NCBI GenBank assembly: GCA_039519185.1
Contig: CM076848.1
Span: 29,369,917 to 29,433,916, forward strand
From: Astragalus membranaceus
Taxonomy: Eukaryota; Streptophyta; Magnoliopsida; Fabales; Fabaceae
Reading direction: 5' to 3'
Length of the DNA stretch: 64,000 nt
Part shown: positions 48,251 through 60,054 of the stretch, in pieces
Layout of the letters: each line of letters starts with the position of its first letter
How positions within the stretch are numbered: the first letter of the stretch is position 1
Position numbers and translations under genes: made by a program
The notes under the pieces: generated by a model
The model's input: the letters and a program-made list of their open reading frames with translations, nothing else
Database searches by the model: none
What the model was told of the DNA's origin: nothing

Positions 48251-50073
48251 TTGAAAATTGTTTACCTTAAATCATAGACAATGTTTATAGAACAACATAA
48301 AATAAAATGTATATAGACAATATACTAATTAAGAGAATTTGGGTTGACATACGTATCAGATATGCCCTTCTCATAACACTTTTAGGCACTATCAAAATTA
48401 ATTTTAAGCTTTACAAAAAACAAAATTGGGCATAGTGTGAGAACTAAGACTCGCATGACCCTAGTGTCAATTTTAGTTCAACCTAAGGGACCGGTCCAAC
48501 GACCTGGTGTTCTAGGCTCGGATAGGGCCTCTAAATAGAGGCATAAAAAACGTGTGTCGTTTTGATTCAGCTCAATTGGCATGTGTGCTTTGGTGTACTA
48601 ATGTTTTGTGCTTTTTTGAACATTTTTTATTTTCTTTGTGAAAATTTTGATTGGGCCGACCGACTAACACATTGTTTTGAGTTGAGCTACAAAAAGTACA
48701 ACCCAGTATATAATTGGGTTGGGCTCTAGACGAGCTTTGACAGCTCTATACTCAAGACAAAGACAAAGAGTAGCATTATAGCATCCCCTATATAGGGATG
48801 GCAATTTCCACCAGAGCGTGGGGATCCCCGCGGAGATTGCCCCGAATGGGGCCCCGCCGGGACGGGGATGGGGGAGATAATCCCCCCGAGGCCATTTCGG
48901 GGACGGGGACGGGGACCTATCTCCCCGCCCCGAGCACTTTACATAAATACCCTTACTATAATATATGTTTGGTTTTTTTTTGTCTTTTTAAGTGTTTATT
49001 ATTTTAATTAGTTTTTTAATGTTGACAAAAATACAAAATAAGAAACCCGCACAACTTCTTTCCAACGTTTCAGAAACCATGCTCCATTCCTTTCCAACTT
49101 GCAAGTTGCAAGCCCTAGCGCCGTTCCATACTTCCATTCCTAGCGCTACTTCCATTCCTTCTTCTTCTTCCTCCTAGCGCAAGTTGCAAGCCCTAGCATA
49201 GCTTCTTTCCAACGTTTCAGAAACCGACGCCGTCGTTGCTACCACTGCGTTGTCGTCTTCTTCATCTACTCTGTCTCTTCTTCTCCGCTCTAGGTAGGTT
49301 CCCTCTCCCCCTCTCTCTGTTTCGGTTTCCTTCTGTTTGTCCTCGCTGGTGGATATAAGAAGCAGTTGGTGCATTTGCAGTATGTTTAAATTCCAGATGT
49401 TACTAATTGTTGGCTGTTATAAATTATAAGTCCCAAGTTAAGATTTCTTTATGAAAGAGAAAAACAGGGTGCATTTGATACAACAGATCCAATACAAATG
49501 ATAGAATGGATTCGGCCATATTCTTGATCCTAGAAATCAAAACAAGTTTTAAATTGGTTTTGATATTTGGATCTGTTCCTAGTTGCAAATAATTTTAATC
49601 TCTACGATTCAGTCAAGATGACAAAAGAGTAATGTATTCTGTATTTGTTTCTCTAGGCCCGTTGTGCCTTAACTATAACTATAACTACTTGTTTAGTGTG
49701 TAAAACTATCATTGAATTTGTTTTCATTTATGTGATTGTTTCTGTGGCAATGATATCATCCAAAGTATGGCTTCAAGTATGATATTGAAGTTTGACAAGT
49801 ATTGGAGTATGATAAATGGAGTGATGGAAATGGGGGCTGTTTTGGATACTAGGTATAAAATGACATTGTTGAATTATTTTTTCCCTCTGATGTATGGATG
49901 TGATGCTCCCAAGGAGTTGGAACGTGTGATGAAACTATGTTAAGATTTGGTTGATGAATATCAAAAAAGGGATGGTTATGTTCGTCCTACGTAGTGGTAC
50001 TAGTAGTGGTTCTAGTGCATCAAATGTTGCTTGTGTACCACAAGATTCTTAGGAGTCTAATTATATCAAATTT

Positions 50074-50509
50074 GTGAAAGAAAATGTCACAACTATTAAT
50101 GTGAAGTCAGAATTAACTAGTTACGTTGAAGGGCCTGTTTTGCTTAATCAAACAAACTCAGAAGCTTTTGATATATTAGCTTGGTGGAAACAAAATGGAT
50201 TGAAGTACCCAACCTTGCAAAAAATTGCAAGAGACTTTTTAGCTATCCCTATCTCTACGGTTGCTTCAGAGCCTGTTTTTAGTACTGGTGGTTGTGTTGT
50301 AAGTTCACAACGTAGTAAATTGCATGAAGACACTTTGGAGACTTTGATGTGTACCCAAGATTGGATGCGTAAAGAAATGCAAGGTAATATATTTTATTTT
50401 GAATTTCCTCTATTTTTATTCAAAATGTTTTCTTTTAAGTCAATCTGGTTCTTATTTATTAGGTACTTCAAAGATAATGTATCAATTTCAATCTGTTGGT
50501 GAGGATGAG
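50074..50509 (+). pseudogene. hAT transposase C-terminal part (hATC dimerisation domain)
   Basis: WWKQNGLKYPTLQKIARDFL is the conserved hATC motif, and ASEPVFSTGGCVVSSQRSKL follows, as in zinc-finger BED RICESLEEPER proteins. The BED finger and most of the RNase H-like catalytic core are not found. The exon is interrupted at 50510 by an LTR-type insertion. Confidence 0.9.
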
Positions 50510-51654
50510 TGTAACACCCTAATATTTCTAACTTGTAGAAATGCTAAAGTGCACAACTTAACATACATAAGAGATAACTTTCAGTCATAGATATTGAACA
50601 CAACTAAAAACTTCGATAAATGATGACAAACGGTCACCTCAATCTCATAACTTATCATAGAAATACTTAAAATACTTAAGTTCCATGTTTCATAAACCTG
50701 TCGCATCCCTAGGGTTCAATATCCAAAACATAAATAGCGAAAACGATTTACAACTTTTAACAATATATAAGTCATACAATCGAAATTACAAAGACAACAG
50801 GGAAAACTCAGCATAAGCATATAAACTAAAACTTCAACATCTCCTTGGGACACCACGACTAGCCGTGCCTCTTCGCCTTTGCATTTCCTTGTTTCTCTGT
50901 AAAAACCACAATTATAAAGAGTGAGATAAACATTATCTCAGTGAGTCCTATCGAGACCCCTCACTAAAACTCTATCGGTTCATTATGCAGCTCATAAATC
51001 GTAGCTAAAATAATAGCCACGTGAAACCTCTTTACATAGCATATCACCGTGAATGATTGTCTATATTCCCGGTGAACCCAATCCGCTTACCATAAACTGC
51101 GGGCAAACCTCAAGGGGCCTAGGTTCATAGGGCTCATGACTTCCCCTCCCCTAGTACGCTAATATCAATAAGGTCGTCACCCATCCTCAATTTATATAAT
51201 TATATATAAATATCATTACATGTCCTCAATATCATTATAACCTCATCCTCAACCTCAAGGGACATATAGTCCATTTATCATGTCATAAAATTAACCTCAC
51301 TCGTGGACACTAAACTTTCGATATCATAACTTAATGAAATCTTTCATAATTCAATCAGACATAGGCATATACCACGAATTACGGTTAATTAACCAAGAGT
51401 TAAATATGTTTTTGGTCCTTACAAAATTTGGGTTTTTTGTTTTAAGTCCCTCAAAAAAAATTCACCAACTTTTGGTCCCTTTTTAGTCCCTCATTACTTT
51501 TCATAGCGCTTCAAAACATCTAATAGCGCTTTTTTGACCTTTTATAAGCGCTATTAAAAGTTTTGAAGCGCTATTAAAAGTCACGAGGGACTAAAAGCAA
51601 AAAACTCAAATTTTATAGGGACCAAAAGTTGGTGAAAATTTTTTTAGGGACTAT

Positions 51655-52228
51655 GTTGGAGTGACTGATTTGATCAATGAATATTACATTTTTTCTTCAA
51701 GTTGGAATTCATTTGATTGACATCTTTTGAAGAAAAGATTAATCAGACGAGAATAAAGATAGAGTCCCATTCTACATGTCAATACCGACACCAATGAAAT
51801 TTTTAGTAAGAGGAAAATCCGTCGACTTTAGAAATCGTGAGGGTTCAAGTCCCTCTATCCCCAAAAGCCCTTGTTATTCTCTAATTTTTTATCCTATATC
51901 CTCTTTTTTTTTATTTAGTTGACATAGACTCAACTAATTTCTTAAAATGAGGATAGTGCGTCAAGAATGGTCGGGATAGCTCAGCTGGTAGAGCAGAGGA
52001 CTGAAAATCCTCGTGTCACCAGTTCAAATCTGGTTCCCGGCGATTCATTTGTATGAGTATCTATTCCCATATTCATTTTAATGAATTTTGGGAATAGATA
52101 TATATTTATTAGTGGTGTTGATTATCATACATAATTTATCTAGGTGTCCGCAGATATTCTCTTTCTAGATGAAGAAAGAATAGATGTATATTCTAGGTAT
52201 ATAAAGTATGTAAATGAATTATTTGAAA
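51655..52228 (+). other. Nuclear plastid DNA insertion: trnL intron, trnL 3' exon, spacer, trnF
   Basis: About 51820-51870 (AAAATCCGTCGACTTTAGAA, GAGGGTTCAAGTCCCTCTAT) is the 3' exon of plastid trnL-UAA. The left part is its group I intron end. The right part is the trnL-trnF spacer and trnF. Plastid gene order is kept. The joins lie inside element C, so the DNA arrived after that element inserted. The spacer is shortened compared with a typical plastid genome. Confidence 0.9.
51970..52042 (+). tRNA. trnF-GAA: tRNA-Phe(GAA), plastid type, in a nuclear insertion
   Basis: A full 73-nt cloverleaf can be folded. The acceptor stem is GTCGGGA/TCCCGGC (one G-T pair). The D arm is GCTCAGCTGGTAGAGC, the anticodon stem-loop is GAGGA-CTGAAAA-TCCTC with GAA, and the T arm is CCAGTTCAAATCTGG. 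It matches chloroplast trnF closely. There is no evidence that it is expressed in the nucleus. Confidence 0.92.
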
Positions 52229-54006
52229 AACCAAATTTTATAGGGACCAAAAATATATTTAACCCATTAATCAATATACATGGTTGGGGAAGGGATTAGA
52301 ATGAACTTGGAACCAATTGGAATAGCCTAAGACATGTTTTGAAATAGGGTAACAGAGGGGGACGCACGGTCCATGCGTTAAGGCGCACGACCCGTGCGCA
52401 TTTTAAAACATTTTGCGCAGGGTGACAGAATGATGCGCACGGTTCGTGCCACAGGGGCGCACGGTCCGTGCGTGTCTATCAGTTTACCAAAACCTTGCTT
52501 TTTCGTGTAAATGGCTATCCCGTTCGATTCCAATATTCGTTCCGATCGATTCCCAAACATAACAACACATTATTTCAGTGCAACAACCAGTACAAACATC
52601 ACCAAACATCAATCACAATACCAAGCATTTGTCCGTTCCGAGACATAATAACTCAATGTTTTCAAAAATACGGTTTTGAGGACTCAAACTTCACGAAACG
52701 AACAACAAGACAATCAACTCAGTGACATGAAAACTTCAAAACGAAAACATAAACCCTAAGCGAGTATAGAACTCACCGTATTGTGATGAAAATCACAATC
52801 CAAACCAATATACGAAGTCTAGGCACTCCAAATCGCACAACACAAGGTGAAATGAACTTCAAGCAAGACTCCCAACAATGAATTCGAAAACAGCAACTGG
52901 AAATCCCTCTCAAACGGTTTCAATCTACAATGTGGCTTCAAAGATAGCTTACTTTAGCTCTAGAAATGACATGCAAGACCTAAATCTTCCATTTTTGGTA
53001 GTTTGAGCTTGAAAGCTTGACAATGGTGAAAAGAGGAAGATGAGGAATGAACTTGTGAAAGTGGTATCAATGAGAAGAGGGCGAAAAACTGAGAACAATG
53101 GTGCTAAAAGTACTTACATGCAATGAAGGGTTGTGGAGCTCTCACCCTTCTTCCTCCCTCTCTCGAGTTCTCCTCTCTCTCTCACCTCTATGTTTCTAAA
53201 GTTTTCAGAAAATGATGGTTATGAGAGTGAGTGTGTTGGGTTTCAGTTTTAATGAGCTAAAGGTTTTTTAATGAAATGAAAAGACCATAATACCCCTAGC
53301 TCACTAACTACTCACTTAAAACCAATTTTTTTTATCATATCATCAATCAATAACACACATACTTCACATAATTGTTTAACCAAACACATAGTCAATTTAT
53401 CTATCTCATGACAATCATCTCACATATAATTAATTATGCTAACTTATATAATTTAGCTAATCAATTATCCTGTGACCTCTTGCTAATTTCAATAAATGAA
53501 ATTAGCAAAATTGGGGATGTTGCAATGAGGATTGTGAAAAACAGGTAAATGATATACTTTTGGATCAATACATAATATTTTATAATACTTTTGTGAGGAG
53601 ATCGATGCTGATTTAGTCATTGTTTTGCAGGTAGAGACATAAGCACTTGGAGTGGTGATAAAGGCCTAATATCTTGGACAAATCATTGTTGTAATTTTGG
53701 AACTTTATTATGGTTTAGCGACTATGTTTGTGCTACTTAATTAAAAGGGGAACTTTGTCTATTTTTTGTGTTAAGATGATGATTAATTTTATCTTGAAAT
53801 TATGGTTAATATTGTCTCTTTATTATTGCAATTTTACACTTTTTTGCCTATTTTTGTAGTTTTATGGGGTCCCCGTGGGGATTCGCAAGGACGGGATGGA
53901 GGAGTAAAACTCCCCACGGCGGGGATCGGGGACGGGGACGGGGGACATTTGAGTGGCGGGGACGGGGAGCGGGGGAGTACACCCCGCCCCGCCCCATTGT
54001 CATTCC

Positions 54007-55012
54007 TATCCCCTATCACTATCACCCTTCTTCAGAACATGTTACTCTAGTTTGTATTCTATCCGGTAGGTAATGACTACATACTATGAAAATGCTTATT
54101 ATCATCTAAATTTTTAGCTTAAGTCAGTTTTTGTTTTGAGGCTGTTAATCAATTTATTTTTGTCACTAATTTCTGTTATTAGTTGATATTGTGTGCTATA
54201 TAAACAGCCCTTGTATCATTCTCAAATCAATGAATGAATCATTCTATTCAGTATTCTATTGTGCTACTTTCTCTCGTATAATTTGTAAGTATTATAGAGT
54301 CATAGTTTAATCCAGATTAATCAAACAACTAAAAGAATGAAAAGAACAAAAAAGAAAAAGCCTAGTCTCCACGTATTCATAAATTCAAAAAATTTATAAT
54401 ATCCAATCCAACAAGAACGCAAGTACTTTCCGCCTTCAACAAACGACGATAAAAATTAAAGCCAAAAGTACTGTTAGAGACAAACATGATCAGATTGAGA
54501 TCAAATATATATAGCTTTTTTACATTTTGCATTTTTATCAATTTTGATCATTAAAAAAACTACTTTTATTCAAGAGGCACAAAGATTGTGATCTTATTAC
54601 CACTTGCACACTTGATGTGAAAATCGTAAAACAGTTTCTTATGCCGACAGAAAGATACATGGTACGATTTGAAAGTGTTCTCATCGGATACATGTTATAT
54701 ATATATTGTGCACAAAATACAAGGGTTGATGAACATGAACTCATGCACTATTAGAACACTTTCTTTTCCAATAGGCAGGACATTGGAATTTGGACAAGTA
54801 TGGACTATATGGATGAGGCCAGTTGGCTTGTAATCATATATTGGAGCTCATCATTTTTAATTGGGACCCAAAAGATGGGAAATATAAAATTGAACCTTGG
54901 CTTGAATCTAAAGCATATAGTATACTATATTTTCAACTTTCAACTCATCTCTATTACGAAGTTTCCCAATTCCTTCATGTGCTCCTGCATGGGTCCCTAG
55001 GGGAACACCAGC

Positions 55013-55047
<35 letters not shown>

Positions 55048-55480
55048 ATAATATATAATATATAATAATAATAATAAAGAACATGATTCTTGGTGGAATT
55101 ATTTTTTAAAATAATTAAATGATAAATGAAGATACGTTTTGCTTAAATTTAGAAAAACCTTAATCCTCGTATACATTTGTGAAACAAATTATAAACTGCC
55201 AAGTGGCACAACCTGCTGCGTGTAAGGTGGGATTGAACTTGGACCCATCTTTCTAATTTGAAAAAAAAAGGATTCAATTATAGATATAGTGGAGGATCCA
55301 TATACTTTGAGGACATTTATCTCCAAAGGCCAACAAAGATAAATCTAGATTCTAAACCATAGCCTTCCACGAATATTCTAACTACAAATTACCAACCTAC
55401 CATGCAGTCACCACCAAATTAAAATAATAATATACTAATCAATTTCATTAGCCATACAATGTCAACTTCCCTAGCTAGGC
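54007..55480. other. Intergenic stretch upstream of the RING gene
   Basis: It is AT-rich with a (GAT)n run at about 55015-55044, which gives a spurious poly-Asp frame. No gene is supported. The last 400 bp probably form the promoter of the RING gene. Confidence 0.5.
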
Positions 55481-55481
55481 C

Positions 55482-55494
55482 TATATATATATAA
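55482..55494 (+). promoter_or_regulatory. TATA box of the RING-H2 gene
   Basis: TATATATATATAA lies 83 bp before the start codon, giving a leader of about 50-60 nt of CA-rich sequence, usual for highly inducible plant genes. Confidence 0.6.
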
Positions 55495-55576
55495 CACCCT
55501 GAATTAATCAACCAGCCATATCAAAAACTCTCATTATTCATCATCAATACCTCAAAACAAACAAATTAAAAACATC

Positions 55577-56227
55577 ATGTACGGTGCTACTACAACCTCT
55601 TCCTTTGTTTCAAGAAGGTTGCTTCTTCACTCACCACTTAACCAATCACCAAACACAACCAACCACGATTCAACAACAGAATCATACATCGGAAGTGGTA
55701 ATTTCGATGCAAATGTTGTTATGGTACTCTCAGTACTATTATGTGCACTTATTTGCTCTTTAGGTTTAAACTCCATCATAAAGTGTGCATTAAGGTGTTC
55801 AAATTTAGTCATCACAAATAATGACTCTACAAACTACAATAACAACAACCCTTCAGCTCGAATTGTCAACACAGGAGTGAAGAAGAAAGCTCTCAAGACT
55901 TTTCCAACAGTAAGCTACTCAACTGAGCTGAATCTTCCAAATTTGGATTCAGAGTGTGTTATATGTTTGTCAGAGTTTACTAATGGTGAAAAGGTGCGCA
56001 TTTTGCCAAAGTGTAATCATGGATTTCATGTTCGTTGTATTGATAAATGGTTAAGTTCACACTCTTCTTGTCCTAAGTGTAGACAGTGTCTTCTTGAGAC
56101 TTGTCAAAAGATTGTTGGTTGTAGCTCATCATCATCATCATCACAAACAGTGACGTCAGAAACAATTGTAACCATTGTGCCACTTGAACCAGAAGGTTTG
56201 GTAAGGAATTATAGGGAGGTTAGCTAG
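55577..56227 (+). CDS. RING-H2 finger E3 ubiquitin ligase, ATL type
   Basis: It is a single exon of 216 aa. One transmembrane helix lies at about residues 46-68 (VVMVLSVLLCALICSLGLNS). A basic stretch (GVKKKALKTFPTVSYS) carries the GLD-like motif of the ATL family. The RING-H2 finger has C127, C130, C146, H148, H151, C154, C165 and C168, spaced C-x2-C-x15-C-x-H-x2-H-x2-C-x10-C-x2-C, with the E2-contact Trp in CIDKW. ATL proteins are membrane-bound E3 ligases, often early-response defence or hormone genes, and usually intronless as here. The tail is Ser-rich. It is similar in size to the ATL72-ATL80 group; the exact orthologue is not assigned. Confidence 0.93.
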   Translation: MYGATTTSSFVSRRLLLHSPLNQSPNTTNHDSTTESYIGSGNFDANVVMVLSVLLCALICSLGLNSIIKCALRCSNLVITNNDSTNYNNNNPSARIVNTGVKKKALKTFPTVSYSTELNLPNLDSECVICLSEFTNGEKVRILPKCNHGFHVRCIDKWLSSHSSCPKCRQCLLETCQKIVGCSSSSSSSQTVTSETIVTIVPLEPEGLVRNYREVS

Positions 56228-57284
56228 CTAATTTAATTACTAGTCTTACCTTCTTTGCAAATATATATTGTAATTGGCACTGTATTAATGCCTTTAGTTT
56301 TAGTTTTAGTTTTAGTTTAGACTAGTAAGTATAGTAACCCACCCACTTAACCATATTTAATGTATATTAATTGTGGTTATATTGGTGAATGTGTGTGTAT
56401 AGCCTTTAATGTATATTGTTTAGTTTTTACCCCTTATAATTATATTATCCCCCTAAATGTATAAAACAAGTTCAAATTGTAATTGCATTCTTTTCAATAA
56501 TATTGGGAAAATGCTAGCTGCAACTTGGATTATTAGCGAATAGGTATTTTCAGGAAAGATTGTTTGTTTTTATTCATAATTATTTTTAAAATATAAAAAA
56601 TCATCTGACTTTACTTGATTTCCCCTTTTTCTTATTTTTAAAGATATATGAAATTGTAATTTTACTTTTATAATAAATTTCCTGTATAAATATTTAGAAA
56701 CAAGAAAATGGTTGAAACATTATTATATTACTATTTTCTATACAATATTTTTTATTGTTTGACCAAAACCTCAAGTGGCATATTTAAATAGAATATGTAG
56801 TGTTGTTGGGTTTTTATATGTATTTTTATTTTGTTTTGTATTTTAATGGTGTCTAAAATGTTAAGGTGATAGATTACTGGATATAGCATGCATCTTATAT
56901 CTTTATTTATTTTTATTTATTTAGCGGTGTGGTACTATCTCACACTTGAGATACCCAATATTTTAATTCTAACTAATATTAGAAAAATCAATCATGTAAT
57001 CTTACAAGGAAGAATGCCAAATAATTAAACACTGACTCTCATATTTTGAATTAATGAACAAAATTTAAACAAGTATTGGGCTAAAGAAGAAGGAAGGAGT
57101 TGCTTAGAGGTTATTGATAGTGCTGCTAAGAATTATTCTGATTTTACGGTGATCAAATCTAAAACTCAGAAGTACAATTTGAGCAAAAATAGAAAATGTA
57201 ATTTTAAATAAGCTTGACTTTTTTGCATAGGTTTTAGTTCTTGTCCTAAAAAAAGAACCTAGAACAAAACAAAAAATAAGTAAT
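56228..57284. other. RING gene 3' region and AT-rich intergenic sequence
   Basis: The 3' untranslated region has a TTTAGTTTTAG tandem run near 56295-56318. The rest is AT-rich without a gene or clear element ends. Confidence 0.5.
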
Positions 57285-57293
57285 TAAATTTTA

Positions 57294-57914
57294 GGCTTAA
57301 ATAGTTATTACTCCCTGCAAATATCCTCATTATCCAGTTACCCCCTGAAAAAAAAAATGTAACGTTATCCAGTTACCCCTTAACTTTTCTGTTAAAAAAT
57401 GTAAAATGTAACTTTATCCAGTTACCCATTTGACGTCAGTGCCACGTGTCACCATATTATTGGGCCTCTGTGACACGTGGCACTGAATGCCACGTCAGCA
57501 TCTATGTCACCTGGACCACGTGGCACTGACATGTGCCACGTCAACAACCAATGGATGGCTGCCACGTGGCACCGACTTGGCTAAGTGGAGGTAAAATCTT
57601 ACTTTAAAAATAAAGATTTTGGTGGCCAAAGGGTGTTGAACTCGTGACCACTTAGACATACCAACACCTCCAAACCACTGAGCCACATTAGTATTTGAGA
57701 TTATTAACTCACGTACAAATATATAATACATTTTGTCAGATTCTGGATTCATTTTTTTTCAGATTCATTTTTCAATTAAAAACGCAGATCTTCGATTTGT
57801 CAGATTCAGAAACATTTTTTCGATTCGTTTTTTCAGATTTAAAACGCAAATCTGTTTTCATTTTAAGATCTGTCTGCGTTCCTCAACAAATCGATGCTTA
57901 TAGTCGTTGGGGAG

Positions 57915-57962
<48 letters not shown>

Positions 57963-58484
57963 AGATGATCTGGAAACACAGCGAAGAAGATCGAAAACGA
58001 AACGAAGAAGATCTGAAAACGACACGAACATATTGAAACGAAGATGAAACACAGATCTGGAAAAACAATGATGAAACGAAGGTGAGTTAATAATCCCAAA
58101 TACTAATGTGGCTCGGTGGTTAGGAGGTGTGGGTATGACTAAGTGGTCACGAGTTCAACACCGCTTGGCCACCAAAATCTTTATTTTTTAAGTAAGCATT
58201 TACCTCCACTTAGCCAAGTCAGTGCCACGTGGCATCCATCTATTGGTTGCTGACGTGGCACATGTCAGTGCCACGTGTCACAGAGGCCCAATAATATGGT
58301 GACACGTGGCACTGACGTCAGGGGGTAACTGGATAATGTTACATTTTATATTTTTTAACAAAAAAGTTAACAGCAGAGGGTAACTAGATAACGTTACATT
58401 TTACAAGGTGTTTTTTAAACATTTTTTTTGCAGGGGGTAACTGGATAATGAGGATATTTACAGGGGGTAATAACTATTTAAGCC
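57294..58484. mobile_element. Mutator-like foldback element D (1191 bp)
   Basis: GGCTTAAATAGTTATTAC and its complement form the tips of inverted arms of about 400 bp, rich in TGCCACGTGGCAC and TATCCAGTTACCCC. The perfect 9-bp duplication TAAATTTTA is at 57285-57293 and 58485-58493. The centre has a (TA)n run (57919-57960) and CAGATTC-type units like those inside element A. No transposase. Confidence 0.92.
57919..57960. repeat. (TA)n microsatellite inside element D
   Basis: An uninterrupted AT run of about 42 bp lies near the symmetry centre of the foldback element. Confidence 0.95.
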
Positions 58485-58844
58485 TAAATTTTATAATTAA
58501 CAATGCTTGCTTTCAGTCGTTTCTTGATGTTCCTGGTTGTTCTATTGAGCCGTTTACTATCTATTTTAGAATTAAATGGACTAGTTAAATTACATAACTA
58601 GACTCTTAGAATATTGTGGAAAGTTATTATACAAATTTCTTGGAATCAAGGTCATGCATTCAATGCTCAGATGTCTCCTCAAGATCGGTTGGCTCAGAAT
58701 AAACAACACACAAACACATTCAAACTCTATAAATACCCCATTCAATGCTCATTAATGGTAAGCATTTTTTTCTAACAGAACACTCATTCACTCAAATACT
58801 GACTTGAGCGTCAGAGTATCATTGCAGGTACAACATCGCCCCTC

Positions 58845-58916
58845 AAGATCGAACATCTTAAGATCGAACATCTCAAGATCGAACCTCTCAAGATCGAACC
58901 TCTCCAGATCGAACAA
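58845..58916. repeat. Five tandem 15-bp units
   Basis: Units of the form AAGATCGAAC(A/C)TCTC are repeated about five times. They resemble the TTCGATCTTGA repeats at 22780-22850 in reverse, so they may mark another piece of the same LTR family. Confidence 0.75.
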
Positions 58917-59025
58917 AATCTTCTTCTCAAGGCCTGAAGACAGAGACGGAATCAAGGATAAAATATCTACTAACTGCGTAATACCGATCTCTAAAATCGG
59001 AAGCACAATACTGAACACTTGGAAT

Positions 59026-59604
59026 TAGGGGTGTTCAGTGGTTCGGGCAAATCCAAACCAACCCACGATCCAATCCAAACCGATATGTTTGGTTCGGATA
59101 TTTTGCGTGTTCGGGTCAAAATCGAACAAATCCAAACCAACCCGTAGTTGTTTGGATCGGGCAACGGATTTTAAAAATCAAATCCGCGAACCCGAACCAA
59201 CCCATATTACGTCATAACAAATTTGTAATTTTAGATGCACACGATTTTATTGGCTTAGAATTTTTACCTTAATAATTTATGATTAAGTTGTAAAATTTTA
59301 ATACTATGAATGGGAAGACTATTAGTGGATTTGAGTTTGATTTCGTGCGATTTTCAATTTTTTTAGCTATTTAAAGTGTTGAATTATCATAAAAAAGTGT
59401 TGTTTTTTATATTTTAGAAAATTAATATTTTAGTGAATGACCCGTGAGCCCAATCCAAACCAACCCGTCCAATATCGGTTCGGTTTGGTTCGGATTTTGG
59501 AGGAAAAAATGTAAAATCCGAACCAACCCAAACCGAATAATTATCATTGGTTCGGGCAACGGATTTGGTCAAATCCGATCCAAACCGACCCACGAACACC
59601 CCTA
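59026..59604. mobile_element. hAT-type MITE, copy 2 (579 bp)
   Basis: It has the same ends as copy 1 and is nearly identical to it along its full length. The perfect 8-bp duplication CTTGGAAT is at 59018-59025 and 59605-59612. The copies lie 33 kb apart in the same orientation. Confidence 0.93.
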
Positions 59605-60054
59605 CTTGGAATCAAGGTCATGCATGACCACTCATTACAGGATAAATATTACAAATTTTATTCACATGCAACTCAAAAAAAAAAAATTAAAATATAACAA
59701 GAAATATATCATTAGTGGTATTGTTGGCGGCAGCTCTAGTGCCATGTGAATAATATCTCAAATTTCATTTCATTCTTGATTGCTAACTGGAGACCAAGAA
59801 AAAACAAATGAAAATTATTAACAAAGTGGTATGCTTTATCCAGTCAATGGAGCATATAAATAATGAATGGAAGCTGAGACTGAAAACCACTAATGACTTT
59901 CAAATCAAATAATAAGTGTACTAAAAAGGGAAATGTTGTAGCATAGTATCTCACGAAGTTTTTCATTGCTAACATCGACTAACCACACTATACGGGACCG
60001 TTGAAATTTCATTTGCCAATTAAAGCTAAATACTTTTTTTTTATGAAAGCAAAT

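Larger units (their letters stand above)
51397..52265. mobile_element. Mutator-like foldback element C, split by plastid DNA
   Basis: Ends GAGTTAAATATGTTTTTGGTCC and GGGACCAAAAATATATTTAACC are inverted repeats. Flanks ATTAACCAA and ATTAATCAA (8 of 9) fit a 9-bp duplication. Inner palindromic units contain TAGCGCTTCAAAAC and GTTTTGAAGCGCTATT. Without the plastid insertion (about 51655-52228) it would be about 300 bp. Confidence 0.8.
50510..53524. mobile_element. 3.0-kb LTR-type element (probable solo LTR) inside the hAT element
   Basis: It starts TGTAACACCC and ends GTTGCA (TG...CA) with the 5-bp duplication ATGAG at 50505-50509 and 53525-53529. No gag-pol frame is found, so a solo LTR of a large Gypsy (Tekay/Del-like) element is the simplest reading; TGTAACACCC starts are common in that group. 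A related sequence starts at 62328. It contains a cluster of GCGCACGGTCCGTGCG-type palindromes at 52358-52475. Confidence 0.7.
48793..54006 (+). mobile_element. hAT transposon, defective, with nested insertions (5.2 kb)
   Basis: Ends TAGGGATGGCAA and TTGTCATTCCTA are inverted, with GC-rich GGGGACGGGGACGGGG arms on each side. TCCCCTAT flanks both ends (8-bp duplication). Coding relics: 49767-49942 reads MASSMILKFDKYWSMINGVM then ends in a stop, and 50074-50385 carries the hATC dimerisation domain (AFDILAWWKQNGLKYPTLQK, ISTVASEPVFSTGG). This is the RICESLEEPER/DAYSLEEPER type. The reading resumes right of the nested LTR at 53525. Stops and missing N-terminal parts show it is dead. Confidence 0.9.

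Noticed and set aside
50510..53524. Complete LTR retrotransposon
   Set aside because: There is no gag-pol coding text and no internal LTR pair, so a solo LTR fits better.
55015..55044. Poly-Asp peptide
   Set aside because: It is a (GAT)n microsatellite reading.
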